NCBI RefSeq assembly: GCF_041381155.1
Contig: NC_091140.1
Span: forward strand, 24,332,864-24,396,863
Direction of reading: 5' to 3'
Length of the DNA stretch: 64,000 nt
Source: Argopecten irradians
Taxonomy: Eukaryota > Mollusca > Bivalvia > Pectinida > Pectinidae
Within the stretch, counting starts at the first letter, position 1, and the number at the start of each line of letters is the position of its first letter. The position numbers and the translations under genes are program-made. Of the stretch, positions 1 to 13,300 are shown piece after piece. The notes beneath the pieces were generated by a model. That model did no database searches and was not told the origin of the DNA. It saw nothing but the letters and a program-made list of their open reading frames with translations.

Positions 1-484
1 AAAAACTATTTTTTCCTCTTTATCGAAGTTTAAAAAAAAAACAAAGAAACAAAGGAACGGAAAAATGTTTTCATCTTAGTTAGTTTAACAGTCAAACATA
101 TAGTTTCTCCTGACCTCATCATCTTTTCCCTTTATTATTATTATGTTCAAAGTAATGTATATACAATTCATAAAGCTTCTCATTCTCTATCATTCCCCTC
201 ACCCCCCTTTCTCTCCCTCTCTCCTCATTTTCTTTTCTGCTGAGTGTGATAATGTGAAAGGATGTAAATGATAACACGAGTATAATGTTTGTGTGAAGAT
301 TAATGGGTATGTGTCAGTGTTCATGCATGTTTTTACCGATTCAATGACACAGAAATTATCTAAATACTAATATAATGATAATTATGATAATAAGATTATG
401 ATGGCAAACTTATGTAATTATATAAGTATGCATGGTTGAGTGAATAGATTATTTTTGTTTTTGGTCTGTATTGTATAACTATCC
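1..484. other. AT-rich non-coding stretch, no gene seen
   Basis: No open frame with protein-like composition or splice-flanked exon was recognised. There is a pyrimidine-rich tract around 180-240 and simple A/T-rich sequence elsewhere. It ends where a minisatellite begins. Confidence 0.5.
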
Positions 485-692
485 CTGCCTGTGCACAACA
501 AGAGGGTGTCAATCACTGCCCGTGCACAAAAAAGGGGGGGGGGTCAATCACTGCCCGTGTAAAACAATAGGGCGTCAATAACTGTCCGTTCAAAACAAGA
601 GGGCGTCAATCACTGCCCGTACAAAACAAAAGGAGGCGTCAATAACTGCCATAATAAAACAAGAATCAAAATTGGGCGTCATTAACTGCCAT
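485..692. repeat. Degenerate minisatellite, about six units of 31-40 bp
   Basis: The phrase gtcaatcactgcccgt recurs with small changes at about 508, 543, 574, 605, 638 and 678, separated by A-rich linkers (aaaacaagag). Spacing is irregular (31-40 bp), so it is an old, diverged tandem array. One linker has grown into a G run near 534-543. Confidence 0.85.
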
Positions 693-1391
693 ATTGGCAT
701 GAATACCAGTACAATAAGTTTAATAAAATAAGCATAAAGTCCAATGAATCAAATCAAATTAAAGTTAACTGAGAATTTATTACAAGACGTTTTACTTATG
801 CCAATAGATTTACTGATCAAGTAGTCAATGATCAACCAATTTTATTAATTTCACTTAAATCAAATATGTATCAATTATAATTCTTCACTAATGTTAGCGA
901 AGTCCTGCCACTTCGCTTATGATCGATTCAAATCAAAGACACGATTTACTAGTCCTCTTTTCGATTATTAACTCAAATACAAACCTAGTAACGTCAAACA
1001 CACTTGCCAAACAAAGGTCTAATTTGGTCAGTCTCTAACGAAGTTAACAGTAAGAGCACAAAAATCATGCAAGAAATCGTCTGTAAATCACAAATCCTCC
1101 ATGCCCTGTCATTGCCACGAAAAATTAAGAAAACTACGACAGAAATGGTAACTAATAAAGGGGATGAGATGAGAGGGTTTTCATTTTTCGCCGCGTCTGA
1201 AACGAAATTATCAAAGGGAAGTTTCTCTGTATCAAAAATATCTCTATGGAGATGATAAAAAAAGATTAAAACAACGTCATCACATTTCATGTTTAAAACA
1301 ACTCGTCGTTTGCACATGTCTTATCAAAATGATGCTGAGAACGGTTATATTTCATTCTATATGAACGTATTTCAATTAGGAATCATTCCAG
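693..1391. other. Upstream region of the MIEAP-like gene, no exon recognised
   Basis: Short frames exist on both strands around 994-1317, but they overlap each other and lack protein-like composition. The first recognised exon of the MIEAP-like gene begins at 1392 behind a 3' splice site and has no start codon in its frame before position 1513. A 5' exon may therefore lie here unseen or to the left of the window. Confidence 0.4.
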
Positions 1392-4300
1392 AAAAAACTT
1401 TTTTGACACTGATGAAAAGGCCAAAGAATCTCCTGTGGAAGATATTGACGAAATCAACAAGGATCATAATGAAACATCAAGTACAGACGATGAATCATGT
1501 GAGGGGCAATGTATGATGAACCGTAGCACGGAACCTAATCAACGGTTTGTAAAATACTATTATTGAAAAAAATTTCACCTTGATATATATCAAGCTTAAA
1601 CGGTAAGCCAACGCAAAATATTACATTTAGTTATATTTTTTGTCAATTTCTTTACATTCTTATTCTTAACGCTGACATTTGTATATCGTAGATTAGATAT
1701 GAATATGCTGTTTTGTTCGAATGTAACAAAATACCGCCAATGTTTAGAAATCTACTTCACTACAGTATCTAGACTACAATTGAACATGTGCCACTGCTTT
1801 TTGACATATAATGACGTTCGTAGGTACTTATTCCATGAATAGATTAGTCTTGCGACTACATCGCCACCTTTTTAAATTTACGTCCAATTCTTATTTACAT
1901 ATAATGATTCATAATAAGGCATACAAAAGATTATTTTCGTGTAATTGCATAGCATTTCGTATAATTTTTTAACGAGATACAATAATTTATCATATTTGTT
2001 CGGGTTCTCTTGCAATTTCCAGGTTTGCTCTTGATTTTTCATGAAAATAGAGCAATATCATTTCATTAGTTTCTAATGAATTCCTTAGATAACAATGACA
2101 AACCCCGAGTACCCTAAAATCTTAGCAATCAAAAATATCTTCATATATCATTTATTGACTTATGAAAATATCTGTCGATGAATCACTGGATATGCCTTTT
2201 TTAGTACTTTTTTATATCTACCCTTTTTATATCTTACCAAATATCAAAGTACTGAGAGTACTGAGAGCTAAAAATGTTAACGAAAATGTCCTTCTCTCGG
2301 CTCTATCATGTATCAAAAGTTGCTTTAGCGACGTCATATTTGAGTAAAAAACATCCCATAAGTTGTTGTAACAAAGTTCTAAATACAAACATGTTTTTCC
2401 TCTATACCATATACAAAATGTAGTACTTTTCTCAAAATGTTAATTTTAGGGTTATAAATTGAACTAGACAATATGTTGTGTCATCAAGCAAAACAAGGTC
2501 AATATGACATTCATATTCTACACCAGTCGTCAGAAGTATTTCCTATTTGAGTCATCATTGGTTTATTTACAAATTAATGAGCAAATGTTCCATTTAGCAA
2601 AACATATATCGGTGTAACTTATATGTTGACCTTAGATATTTATCAAAAGAATATACTATTGTTTTTATGTCATAAATATGTCATGGATAACTCGATATTA
2701 CTCTTAAGCAAAACAGCCCATGTCTTACTAATATTCATACAATAAAACATGGTCAAACTATACAGTAGTGAAAAAACAATCCAGTGGACTGAAATTGTTT
2801 ACCTTTTTGGGGCCAGCAAATAAGAAATTGCACGCTAGAAGCTCTTTGATAGACGTTCTTGGTGTCTGATATATTCTAAAAATGTTACCATGAATCTAGG
2901 TCAAGTAAACAAATCATGCGGAATATTACAGACCCACTATATGTCTCAGTTATTGTCAAGAAGTCGTTTATGTTTGCCATTTGAACCCTGTGACCTTGCA
3001 TTAACGTCAAGGTCATTCATTTGACAAACTACTTTGTAGCCCTTCACTATAGGTCACCGTGACCCATCGGGCAATATGATTTAACAAGAGGCCCATGGGT
3101 CTTAACGGTCATCTGACTATTGGCACAATACAAAATTGTGAAAGAATACAGTAGTGTCAAACAATTAAGGCAATGCAAGGAAATCTTTAGCTTTTAGTAA
3201 AAGTAAGTTTCTGGTATGTTTTAAGAATTTGACATTGAATGAAGGTCAAGGTCATTCATTTTGACACACATACATGTTTGTCCTTCATCCCAACATGCTA
3301 CATGTACAATATCTGGTCTCTAGTCCTCTTAGTTATTCACAAAAAGTCGTTTAAAGATTTTTTGTCTATTTGACCCATGTGACCATGATATTTTAAATCC
3401 ATATTGTAGAAAACTTTTGCTTATGTTTAATGTTTTGTTAGCCAATGTACGTATTGGATTTTAACATTTAATTTAATTCAATTTAAAACAATTTCTGAAT
3501 AATTAAACCAAACTTAATTTCTTGATAGTGATTACTAGAGAAACAAATACAGCAGTATATTAAAATTTTATCCTTTTGTTAAATGTATAAATATTTAGCC
3601 TATCCCGAACTTTGCGACCACAATCACAAGGAGAAAAAACAATGGACAACGCCGGAGTAATTGAAGAACAGGAATGCAAGCAGATGGAAGAATCAAGCGA
3701 CAATGATTTTCCTTCTCAAATACCAGCTACACAATGGTATCGGTTATTTCTTGATTTAAATGTAGCTGCGCTTTTCAATATACTTTCAATAACATTTGGC
3801 TGAATAATACAATTTAAGAGTAAAATACGAAAGTAAATTGGTGAAAATATGTGGTGATATCCATCCGAGTGAAAATATCAGTTTTGATATTTTCACTCTC
3901 TATTGACTAATCATGATAGAACACACCATTTACAATGTAAATGTGTATCGTTTTAGCAGGATTACTTTATATGAAACATCAAACGAGTGAATTTTAATTT
4001 AGGAGTACGTGGGTATGGTAGCAGATTGAAATACTGTATCAGAAGGATTTGACTAGACCATGTAGTACAATTTTGTAAATATAATATCTATGAAATGGAA
4101 AATTTCATATGTTTCACTCGTGCTTCGCAATTGTGAAAAATATCAAAGTTTCCATCCCATTCTATAAAATGTAACTGTTTTTTATTAAGAAACAGGGAGT
4201 ATCCTCTCTTTACGGTTTTACACGATACTATATAAATTCACATTTTCACGGAAACGTCGTTATAGATCTAAAATCAATGTTTAAAACAAATATGATTCAA

Positions 4301-7300
4301 ATTGGAATATCTTCATTTTTCATCCTGCAGTGAAGACAAAGTGGTGGAATCTGAGACATGTGTCGACAACAACAGTCAAAAAGCGGACGAGGATGATTTG
4401 CAATTAGTTACACTAAGGTATGAAATATAAAAATATATTTGGTCTTATATATACGATCTTACATGTGTGGTCATTTCATTCGAGATTTTATAAAACGAGT
4501 CTAAGAGGTTTTTACTTTTGCAAGGCTCGCAATAGTAAAAACCTCTTAGACTCGTTTCATAAATCTCATATGTGTGAACACAAATTAAGATCATTTTATT
4601 ACATAACTACAAAAACCTACATAACAAAGAATTTCACGTCAAAATGTATCTCACAAATCCAGCGGACGCTGCCCTATAGTGATATTAGAAGAAAGACAGT
4701 ATTTTCAGGCAATTTCTTTATATTCTTTTTACCACAAGCTGACATTGGTATATCTTTGAATGGATAATGTACATACAAAATACCGCCAATGTTTAGAATA
4801 GGTCATATTACTGTTAACAAAATCTACTTCATGTTGGTAATAGGTTCGATTGAAGTACTACCTTACTTGAGGGAAGTAATATCGTTAGGTTCACTTATAT
4901 AGTATTGTGCTTGAGTGAAGTTACACGGGGAGTACCCGTATGTAAAAACATGTGCTGAATAAATCTGACAGTGTTCGATGACCGTCTGCGAGTCTTTATT
5001 GACAAAACCTGTAACATGGTGTCAGAAGACACCAGAAGATCCACAACCCAAGTTGTAAGTGAAGAAACCGACGTCATGGCTAAAATTACGCCACCGGAGA
5101 ACTTCAACTTTAGCGCCCCGGTAGAATGGCTGGATTGGAAACAGCGTTTCGCGCGCTATCGCACGGCGACAAAACTCTACAAAGAAAAGGAAGAAGTGCA
5201 AGTACGTGCGCTCATATATGCAATGGGTAAACAAGCGAAACACGTGTTCAAGTCATTTACATTTACCAACGCCGGTGATGAGGTAAAATACGAGACAGTT
5301 CTTGAAAAATTTGACACATATTTCGTACCAAAACGAAACGTGATTCATGAGAGGGCTAGATTTCATATGAGAACTCAAAATCCAGGGGAATCAATTGAGG
5401 CCTTTGTTCGCGCACTGTATGAAATAGCGGAGAACTGTGATTTCACAAGTAAAGACGAACAGATCAGAGATAGGCTCGTGATAGGGATTTCTGACAAATC
5501 TATATCAGAGAAATTACAGATGAAGCCAGATTTAACTCTCGATACAGCACTGCAGACAGCGAGACAGGCTGAGCTCGTGAAATCTCAAATGAAGGAACTA
5601 GGTCACAGGATGGTCGAAGAAATACAACGAAACTCTAATGGTAAAGGACAGAGGACTGCATACAAACCTAGACCAAAACAACATACAAAGGCCACACAGC
5701 AACACAAACAACAGCAACAACAATCCACGGGTAGTACATGTACTCGGTGTAACCGCATTCATGGCAGTAGTGATGTGTGCCCAGCTTATGGTAAGCGGTG
5801 TAATGAATGTAAAAAGTACAACCATTTCGCAGTGAGTTGCCGATCAAAAACTACACATGTACAGAAACAAATCCGAGAAGTGGTGTACGAGACAGATGAT
5901 CAGCAGCCATTCTTTTTGGTATATATTATCTGTGAGGATAATGGAGAACCATGGACAGTCACACTACGTATAGCCAGATCTCCAATTACCATGAAAATTG
6001 ACACAGGAGCAGACATTAGTGTAATTTGTGAATCAACATATAATCACTTACAGGAAAGACCAAAACTGGTGGAGTCAGTTCAACATTACAAAGTCCTTGG
6101 AGAAAACTGTCAATAGTTGGAAAGTTTAAGGCCAACACCAAGTTCAAGGGCATTCAGTACAAGTTTGATGTATATGTTGTCCGTGGTACAGAGGCGACAA
6201 ATCTGTTAGGCAGGAATGTTGTAGTTCAAATGGGTCTAATTAAAAGACTTAATGAAGTGACTATTGATAGTGAGGTATTTGGTTCTACAGATCTTGTAGA
6301 ATATGAACCAGTAACAATTAAGATGAAACCTGATATCACGCCATACTGTGTCACAACAGCTCGTCGAGTACCATTCCCACTCTTAGAAAAAGTGGAAAAG
6401 GAACTAGTCAGAATGGAAAAGGACGGCATTATAGAAAAAGTCACAGATCCTACTGACTGGTGCGCTCCAATGGTTCCGGTAATCAAAAAAAAATGGAAAT
6501 GTGAGGATATGTGTTGACTTGAAAAAGTTGAATGAAGGCGTGAAACGCGAACATTTGATGTTGCCAACACTCGATGATATTTCGCCAAAACTGGTGGGAG
6601 TTACCATATTCTCGAAGTTGGACGCAAGTAGTGGGTTTTATCAGATACCATTACATCCTGAGAGTTCGAGGTTGACCACATTTATAACACCTTTTGGGCG
6701 CTATTGTTTTCGCCGCGTTCCCTTCGGAATAACCTCTGCGCCAGAAATATTTCAACGGAAAATGACAGAATTATTGTCTGGTTTGGATGGAGGTGAGGCC
6801 ATTATTGACGATACACTTATCTATGGCAAAACGTTAGAGGAACATGATCAACGTTTGAAGATGGTTATGGAGAGAATCCAAAAATCAGGATTGAGGTTGA
6901 ACAAGGACAAATGCGAGTTTGGCAAATCACATATTGAATATTTTGGCCACGTGATCAGCGACAAGGGAATATCGCCAAATCCAAAACGTGTCGAGGCCAT
7001 TCGTGATTTGGAATCTCCGAGAGATATCACTGAACAGCGTCGTATTATCGGAATGATAAACTTCCTCGGGAGATTTCTACCTGACCTCTCTAACATTATG
7101 AAGACTATGACCTACTTGCTCAAGTCCGACCAAGTTTGGAATTGGACAACTATGCAACAAAAAGCATTTGATGATGTGAAAGAAAAGCTTACTGACACAC
7201 CAGTACTTTCTTTCTATGACGCGACTAAGCCTATAGTTGTCAGTGCTGATGCAAGCAGCTATGGACTCGGTGCAGCATTATTTCAGCAGGATGGTGATGA

Positions 7301-10300
7301 ATTACAACCCATCGCGTTTTGTTGACGAACATTGACATCTGCGGAAACAAAATATGCTCAAATAGAGAAGGAGTGTCTCGCGTCAGTGTGGGCTTGTGAG
7401 AAGTTTGAAAGGTATCTAGTTTGCTTACATGGATTCAAAATCCTGACAGATCACAAACCGTTAGTACCCCTTATGAACAAGCAAGATCTTGACAAAACAC
7501 CGCTGCGATGTCAACGCTTACTAATGAGACAACGCCGATTCAATGTCACAGCTGAACATGTACCAGGAAAATTATTAGTCGTACCAGACGCCCTGTCGCG
7601 CAGTCCCATGAAGTCACCAGAGACTCATGTTGAAATGGAGGAAGACGTAGAATTGTAAGTCAACTCTGTCAAGTCATGTCAACCAATTTCAGACAGGAAG
7701 CTATCCAGCATTCGGCAAGCATTGGCTGATGACAAATATGCTCAAAAAGCAATTCACTTTACAAAGCTAGGATGACCAGATCGTATAACAGGCCTGGAGG
7801 AAGGTATGGAAGGATACTTCGCATCACGTGGTGAGTAAACGATATCAGACGGCCTACTGTTGTACAGAGACCGGATCGTCATACCGGAATGTCAGAGATC
7901 TGAGGTCCTTGAGACAATACACGAGGGACATCAAGGAATAGCGAAATCTCGCGAACGCGCCGCGACATCTGTATGGTGGCCAGGAATCAATAAGAATATA
8001 AATGCAAGAGTGGAGAACTGTCAGTTCTGTCAAACACATAGACCATCACAGAGGAAAGAACCTTTGATAACAAAACCATTACCTGGACGTCCATGGGAGA
8101 AGATATCTGCAGACTTGTGTGACTTTGAAAACAAAAGTTATTTGGTGGTCATGGACTACTTTTCAAGGTATTTGGAACTTGCATACTTACCTAGTACATC
8201 CAGTGCTAATGTCATAGGAAAGCTAAAGAATATCTTCGCGCGTTGGGGCGTACCTGTAGAATTTGTGTCTGACAATGGGCCACAATTTGCTTCAAAGGAA
8301 TTCAATGAATTTTCAGTTAATTATAATTTTCAACAGACATTTTCTAGTCCGCATTACCCACAGTCGAATGGGGAAGCCGAAAGTGCCGTTAAGATCGCGA
8401 AACGAATCTTAAAGCAGGATGACATATTCAAAGTTTTAATGGCTTACAGATCAACACCTGTAGCATCAACTGGCATCAGCCCCTGTCAACTGATAATGGG
8501 ACGTCAAATCAGAACCACATTACCTGTAATGGAGAAAAATCTAAATCCAAGATGGCCGAACTTTGAAGAAGTTAGAAACCATGACATTTTGTACAAGGAG
8601 AAACGTACAGTTGGTAGTAGACTAAAGGTTACACATTGTGCACACGGTGTGAACTACGAGTGGACACGTAGTGCACGAGGTTTAGACTACAGGTAGACAC
8701 GGAGTGCACGAGGTTTAGACTACAGGTAGACACGGAGTGCACGAGGTTTAGACTACAGGTAGACACGGAGTGCACAAGATTTAGACTACAGGTAGACACG
8801 GAGTGCACTACGTGTGAACACGGTGTCCACTTCAGGTGGACATCGTGTCCAGGTAAAATGTCCACTACATCCAGACCACAGACAGACTAGATGATGTGCC
8901 ACAGAAATATGAGAAAATGTGTATTGATTCTGCAGTCTATATGGACTTTGACAGATAGAAATAGTTATTGCGATCAGAAACATAATATTTATTGCAACAT
9001 AAAAATTGCCGTTAATTACTGGAAATCATTCGTACTGTAATGTTTATTTGAATAGATACATATAAAGTAAAATGTATCAATATATATTATCGTACAATTT
9101 AATTTATAAATAAGGACGTTAATTATAGAATTTATGAAAGCAAATTAACTGCGTTGCAAATTAACTGCGTACGGTAAACCACATACTGGTTATGTCTCAT
9201 CAATGGATAGTTCCCAGTAAAAACTATTTTTCCTAGCTAGTGATAAGTAATTTAAAGATGAAATTCTTTTTCAGACGCATAAAGTGATGAACCTTGCGTG
9301 GAGTAAGATTTTTAGTATAAGCAAATCGTCGCCAAAGAGATATTTTGATCGGCAAATTATTTTGATTAAAAAGAATATATTGATGGGCATAATAAAAGCA
9401 AGGACATATAAACATAAACAAATTAAATTCTTCATAAAATGTTTAACTATGTATGTATGGAATATAGCTTTCTAAATGGCAAGGTGCGCGAAATAGTTTG
9501 TATAATACGTATACATTTGCTACATGGAACCTGGCGCGTTGCAAAGCATTGGATAAATGAGAAATCGTTCATAGACGTTAAAACTCGGCATTAGAAATTA
9601 CACTTTATTACACTCAACCGATTGAGGAACCAGTAAGCACTGGCTTAAGAAAGCAAAAATTTATTATCGGGCATTGTAGACCCCTAGGCTAGGACTGCAG
9701 TTGCTATGGTCACTTGGACTTCATACTGTTCCATCAACCACACGGGTATGATAATCTAAATTACCTAACATTGGTCAGAGTGGGGCCAGGGGCCTGGGGC
9801 CTTCTTTGGGCACCCTTCAATATGTTCAGTCAAGTGTATCACAGACTAACAACACCTGTATACGTGTACCGGTAGTACCTTATCCCAACCCCAGGAGGTC
9901 CATTTATAGCATGCTGTACTTAGGTGGCAGCCTCTCTACATACATACATTGTACTCATCACATAAATACGTACAGTTATACAACAATGCTAGTCAATAGG
10001 GATATGTGTTTTAACTGGTAGTGCATTTTAATTTATTTGTTAATGAAGCTTTATATATTAAAATTAAAAATAATCTAAATACCAAGTGTATATATATAGT
10101 TTACTAAAACATTTATTTCAAGATTATTGGAATATCATATTTCATCCAATATCTTTTCATTAATTTATTTTTTTACACTGGCTTTTTACATATATCAGAA
10201 ACCTGATTATCATGACAATGTATATAAAATACCATATTACAATGTTGAATAAGTACCTAATCTACATTAATTTTGATTATAATATACACATGTATTATTG

Positions 10301-13300
10301 GTAAATTCAAGGTTGTGACAGACATGCATGATTTACGCATTGTACAGCTACCGTCAGCTCCACTTCACGACTGCCTGTCATGACAATAATTGAGGTGTAT
10401 TCAGCGTCACTTTCTATATGTTTTGCCAGCTAGTTTTTACCTCATACCTCGATCATCCCAATCTAACCCCCCCCCCCCCCCCCCGGGAACCGGTGTACAT
10501 GTTTACCCAGGCTCTACAACAAGCATGTACATGTATCTAATAAGAATGGTACTTATGTGTTTCAAACTCATGAACCTGTATGATTTTTAAACGGTAAAGT
10601 ATATTTGTTTGTCTTAACAAACTTCCATAGAAACAATTCTAAAATCCATTATTATATAAAGATACTGCCCCCATTCTCATAAAGCCGTGCAAACACAGAA
10701 GGTAACGATTCTGCCCTCTGGCCATCTATCGATGGTCACCTTGAGGCACCTGTATAGCTGGATACTGTGGCTTACCTGTATGTTTGACAAGTTATAATTA
10801 TTGAACCATGACGCAATATACGATCAAGATAACTTGCGGGGTTGGGATCATAAACTTATTGTGTGTACCGGTAATTAAGAATCAAAACAAGCTGAATTGG
10901 GTACTTGTAGGTAGACTAGCCACCAATTAGTGGAGGACGTCATATAGTTTGAAGTGGATTTAATTCTGCATGATCTTTTAAAGACGTTCAGATTTTAATA
11001 AAGAATATGTAATTAAGCTATTTTTACGTACAATACTTTTATAACTTAAAATAGCAAGAAAAATATTATAAAAGTGTATATATCTTAATGAAAGACGATC
11101 TACAAGGGTATCGCTAGACAACTGATTGATAGGCACCAAATCTTTCTGTTTAAGCTATGTATTACCCGGTATATGATTGTATTACTGCATATAGCTGATA
11201 GCTTATTATAAAAGAAAAAGTGTCTCAAAAGCACATTAGGACTGGTTTTTGCTGTAATTCAAAGTTGTTTTTGACTTGTGAAAATGCTTGATGTATGATA
11301 TATATATATATATATATATATATTTAATGCAATTTACCCGTAAAACATTTACTTTTGAAAACGTAATATAGACAATTTAAGATAAGAAATGGAAACTACT
11401 GATATAAAATTAAATAGACATATACTTAATGAATATAAATCAATCTTTATTACTTTTGCAGTGAAAAGGTTTTATTCATGTATACCAAAAAAATATTGTA
11501 TTATATAGTTATATATACTGTACATTAAATTGTAGATGTTGTAATTAAAAAAAAATAAACACTTAAAAATTATAATTATGTATTGAACTTTTTCTTCCCC
11601 GATCCATAACTGTAACACATCACCTTGTCTGTCTAGGTCTCAATGTACCTGGACACGATGTCCACCTGTAGTGGACACCGTGTTCACACGTAGTGCACTC
11701 CGTGTCTACCTGTAGTCTAAATCTTGTGCACTCCGTGTCTACCTGTAGTGTAAACCTCGTGCACTCCGTGTCTATCTGTAGTCTAAACCTCGTGCACTCC
11801 GTGTCTACCTGTAGTCTAAACCTCGTGCACTCCGTGTGCACAAGGGTGTAACCTTTAGTCTACTACCAACTGTACATATGTACATATCAGTACAACCAGC
11901 ATCACGCTGTAAGAAAATTACCAGAACTGCACCCAGGGGAGGAAGTGCGAATTAAGCTTGATAACCAGAAAACCTGGAACACGATGGGTCGCGTGGAAAG
12001 TGCTGATCCACAAAGACGTTCATACATTGTCACAACATCCAATGGACAATCTAGGATTCGGACGAACCGTAGACATTTTCCAGCAAGTGAAACGCGATGT
12101 ACGTGATACGACTGTAAACGCGCGCGATACATTAACTGATCATGATTACCCAGATATTGACATCACAGATGTAGGAGTTCCGAGTGATAGGAATCGCGAT
12201 GACAAGACAATAATGACTGTGCCAAGTAGTCCTTATACACCTGGTACTACTAGAAATGAGAGTAAATCTCCTGTCAATCATAGTGTCCAAACTACATCAG
12301 GACATTATGTGGTAACGCGCTACGGACGTGTGTTTAAGAGAAAGATCCTGAACGATTATTCGTACGAATGACTTTTCTATAGTTTATAGTTTGCTAAAGT
12401 TCAAGTTTTATATGTAGTATGATTGGACAGTTTAATTACTGTACGAACATTTTGATAAAGTGATTATGAATAATCATGATGATGACAGTATTGATAAACT
12501 GTTCAGATCAAGAGTTAAACTTTAAATTGTTATTTCAGTTCAAGTTACATTCATTCTAAAGTAATTTGATTGTCAGTAAATTTCATAGTTATTCCATTTA
12601 CTCATGAAAAGGGGAGACGTTGGTAATAGGTTCGATTGAAGTACTACCTTACTTGAGTGAAGTAATATCGTTAGGTTCACTCCTATAGTATTGTGCTTGA
12701 GTGAAGTAACACGGGGAGTACCCGTATGTAAAAACAATCTGCTGAATAAATCTGACAGTGTTCGACGACCGTCTGCGAGTCTTTATTGACAAAACCTGTA
12801 ACACATTATCCAGACTACAATTGAACATATGTCACTGCTTTTTGACATATAATGATGTTTGCTTGTTCCTTGAATATTTTTTTGTCTGATAATGCACCTG
12901 TTTGGTTTTAACGAGTAATTGTATTTCTTTAAAATAAATGTTATCATTTCATAATGTATAATTGATGTCGCCGTTTGTACCATCACCTCTGTTTGGGTGA
13001 TACAACGGCGCATGACGTCACAGAAAAAGACCCTCATTAAATTAGGGATTTCATTAAATTGGATTGAATTATAAGAATAAATTGGAATTATTTTTATGTG
13101 ATGGGACGATAACACAATTAGTCAAAGTATACATTATAAAACTACGAGGTCTTTAACCGAAAGAATTTATTAAGTGATGTTAACGCTAGCAATATGTATG
13201 ATGATCTCGAAAATCAGAGGGATATATAGACAATGGATGAACATGCTTGGATATTTATAATGAGGAGTTTATCAGCCTTTGGTATTTTTTCAGCAAGAAA

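Larger units (their letters stand above)
4832..12803 (+). mobile_element. Broken Ty3/gypsy LTR retrotransposon inside intron 3
   Basis: Direct LTRs bound the element. A primer-binding site complementary to the 3' end of tRNA-Leu follows the 5' LTR, and a purine tract precedes the 3' LTR. Parts in order: gag with a CCHC-like knuckle (about 5016-5850), protease with a DTGA motif (about 5990-6100), reverse transcriptase (about 6230-7100), RNase H (about 7130-7500), and integrase with HHCC and DDE regions (from about 7860). The chromodomain-like or C-terminal part resumes at about 11880-12370. Gag and pol style suggest the Mag/K02A2.6-like group. The element is broken by several interruptions (roughly three to five) and by a nested DNA transposon. 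LTRs differ at about nine of 186 positions by eye, so it is neither very recent nor ancient. It lies in the same orientation as the host gene. Confidence 0.93.

Noticed and set aside
485-692. Repeats of 16 bp with variable linkers resembling spaced repeats
   Set aside because: The linkers are themselves similar A-rich repeats, so this is a degenerate tandem array.
994-1317. Overlapping frames on both strands of 80-107 codons
   Set aside because: Opposite-strand frames over the same AT-rich DNA without protein-like composition or splice support.
9806-10590. Short frames inside the 3.3-kb TA-flanked transposon that might be a transposase
   Set aside because: Too short, no catalytic motif, and one runs through a poly-C tract.
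4690-12870. The possibility that the gypsy element has a clear 4-5 bp target duplication
   Set aside because: The bases next to the two LTRs do not match; only the related intron module supports the site.
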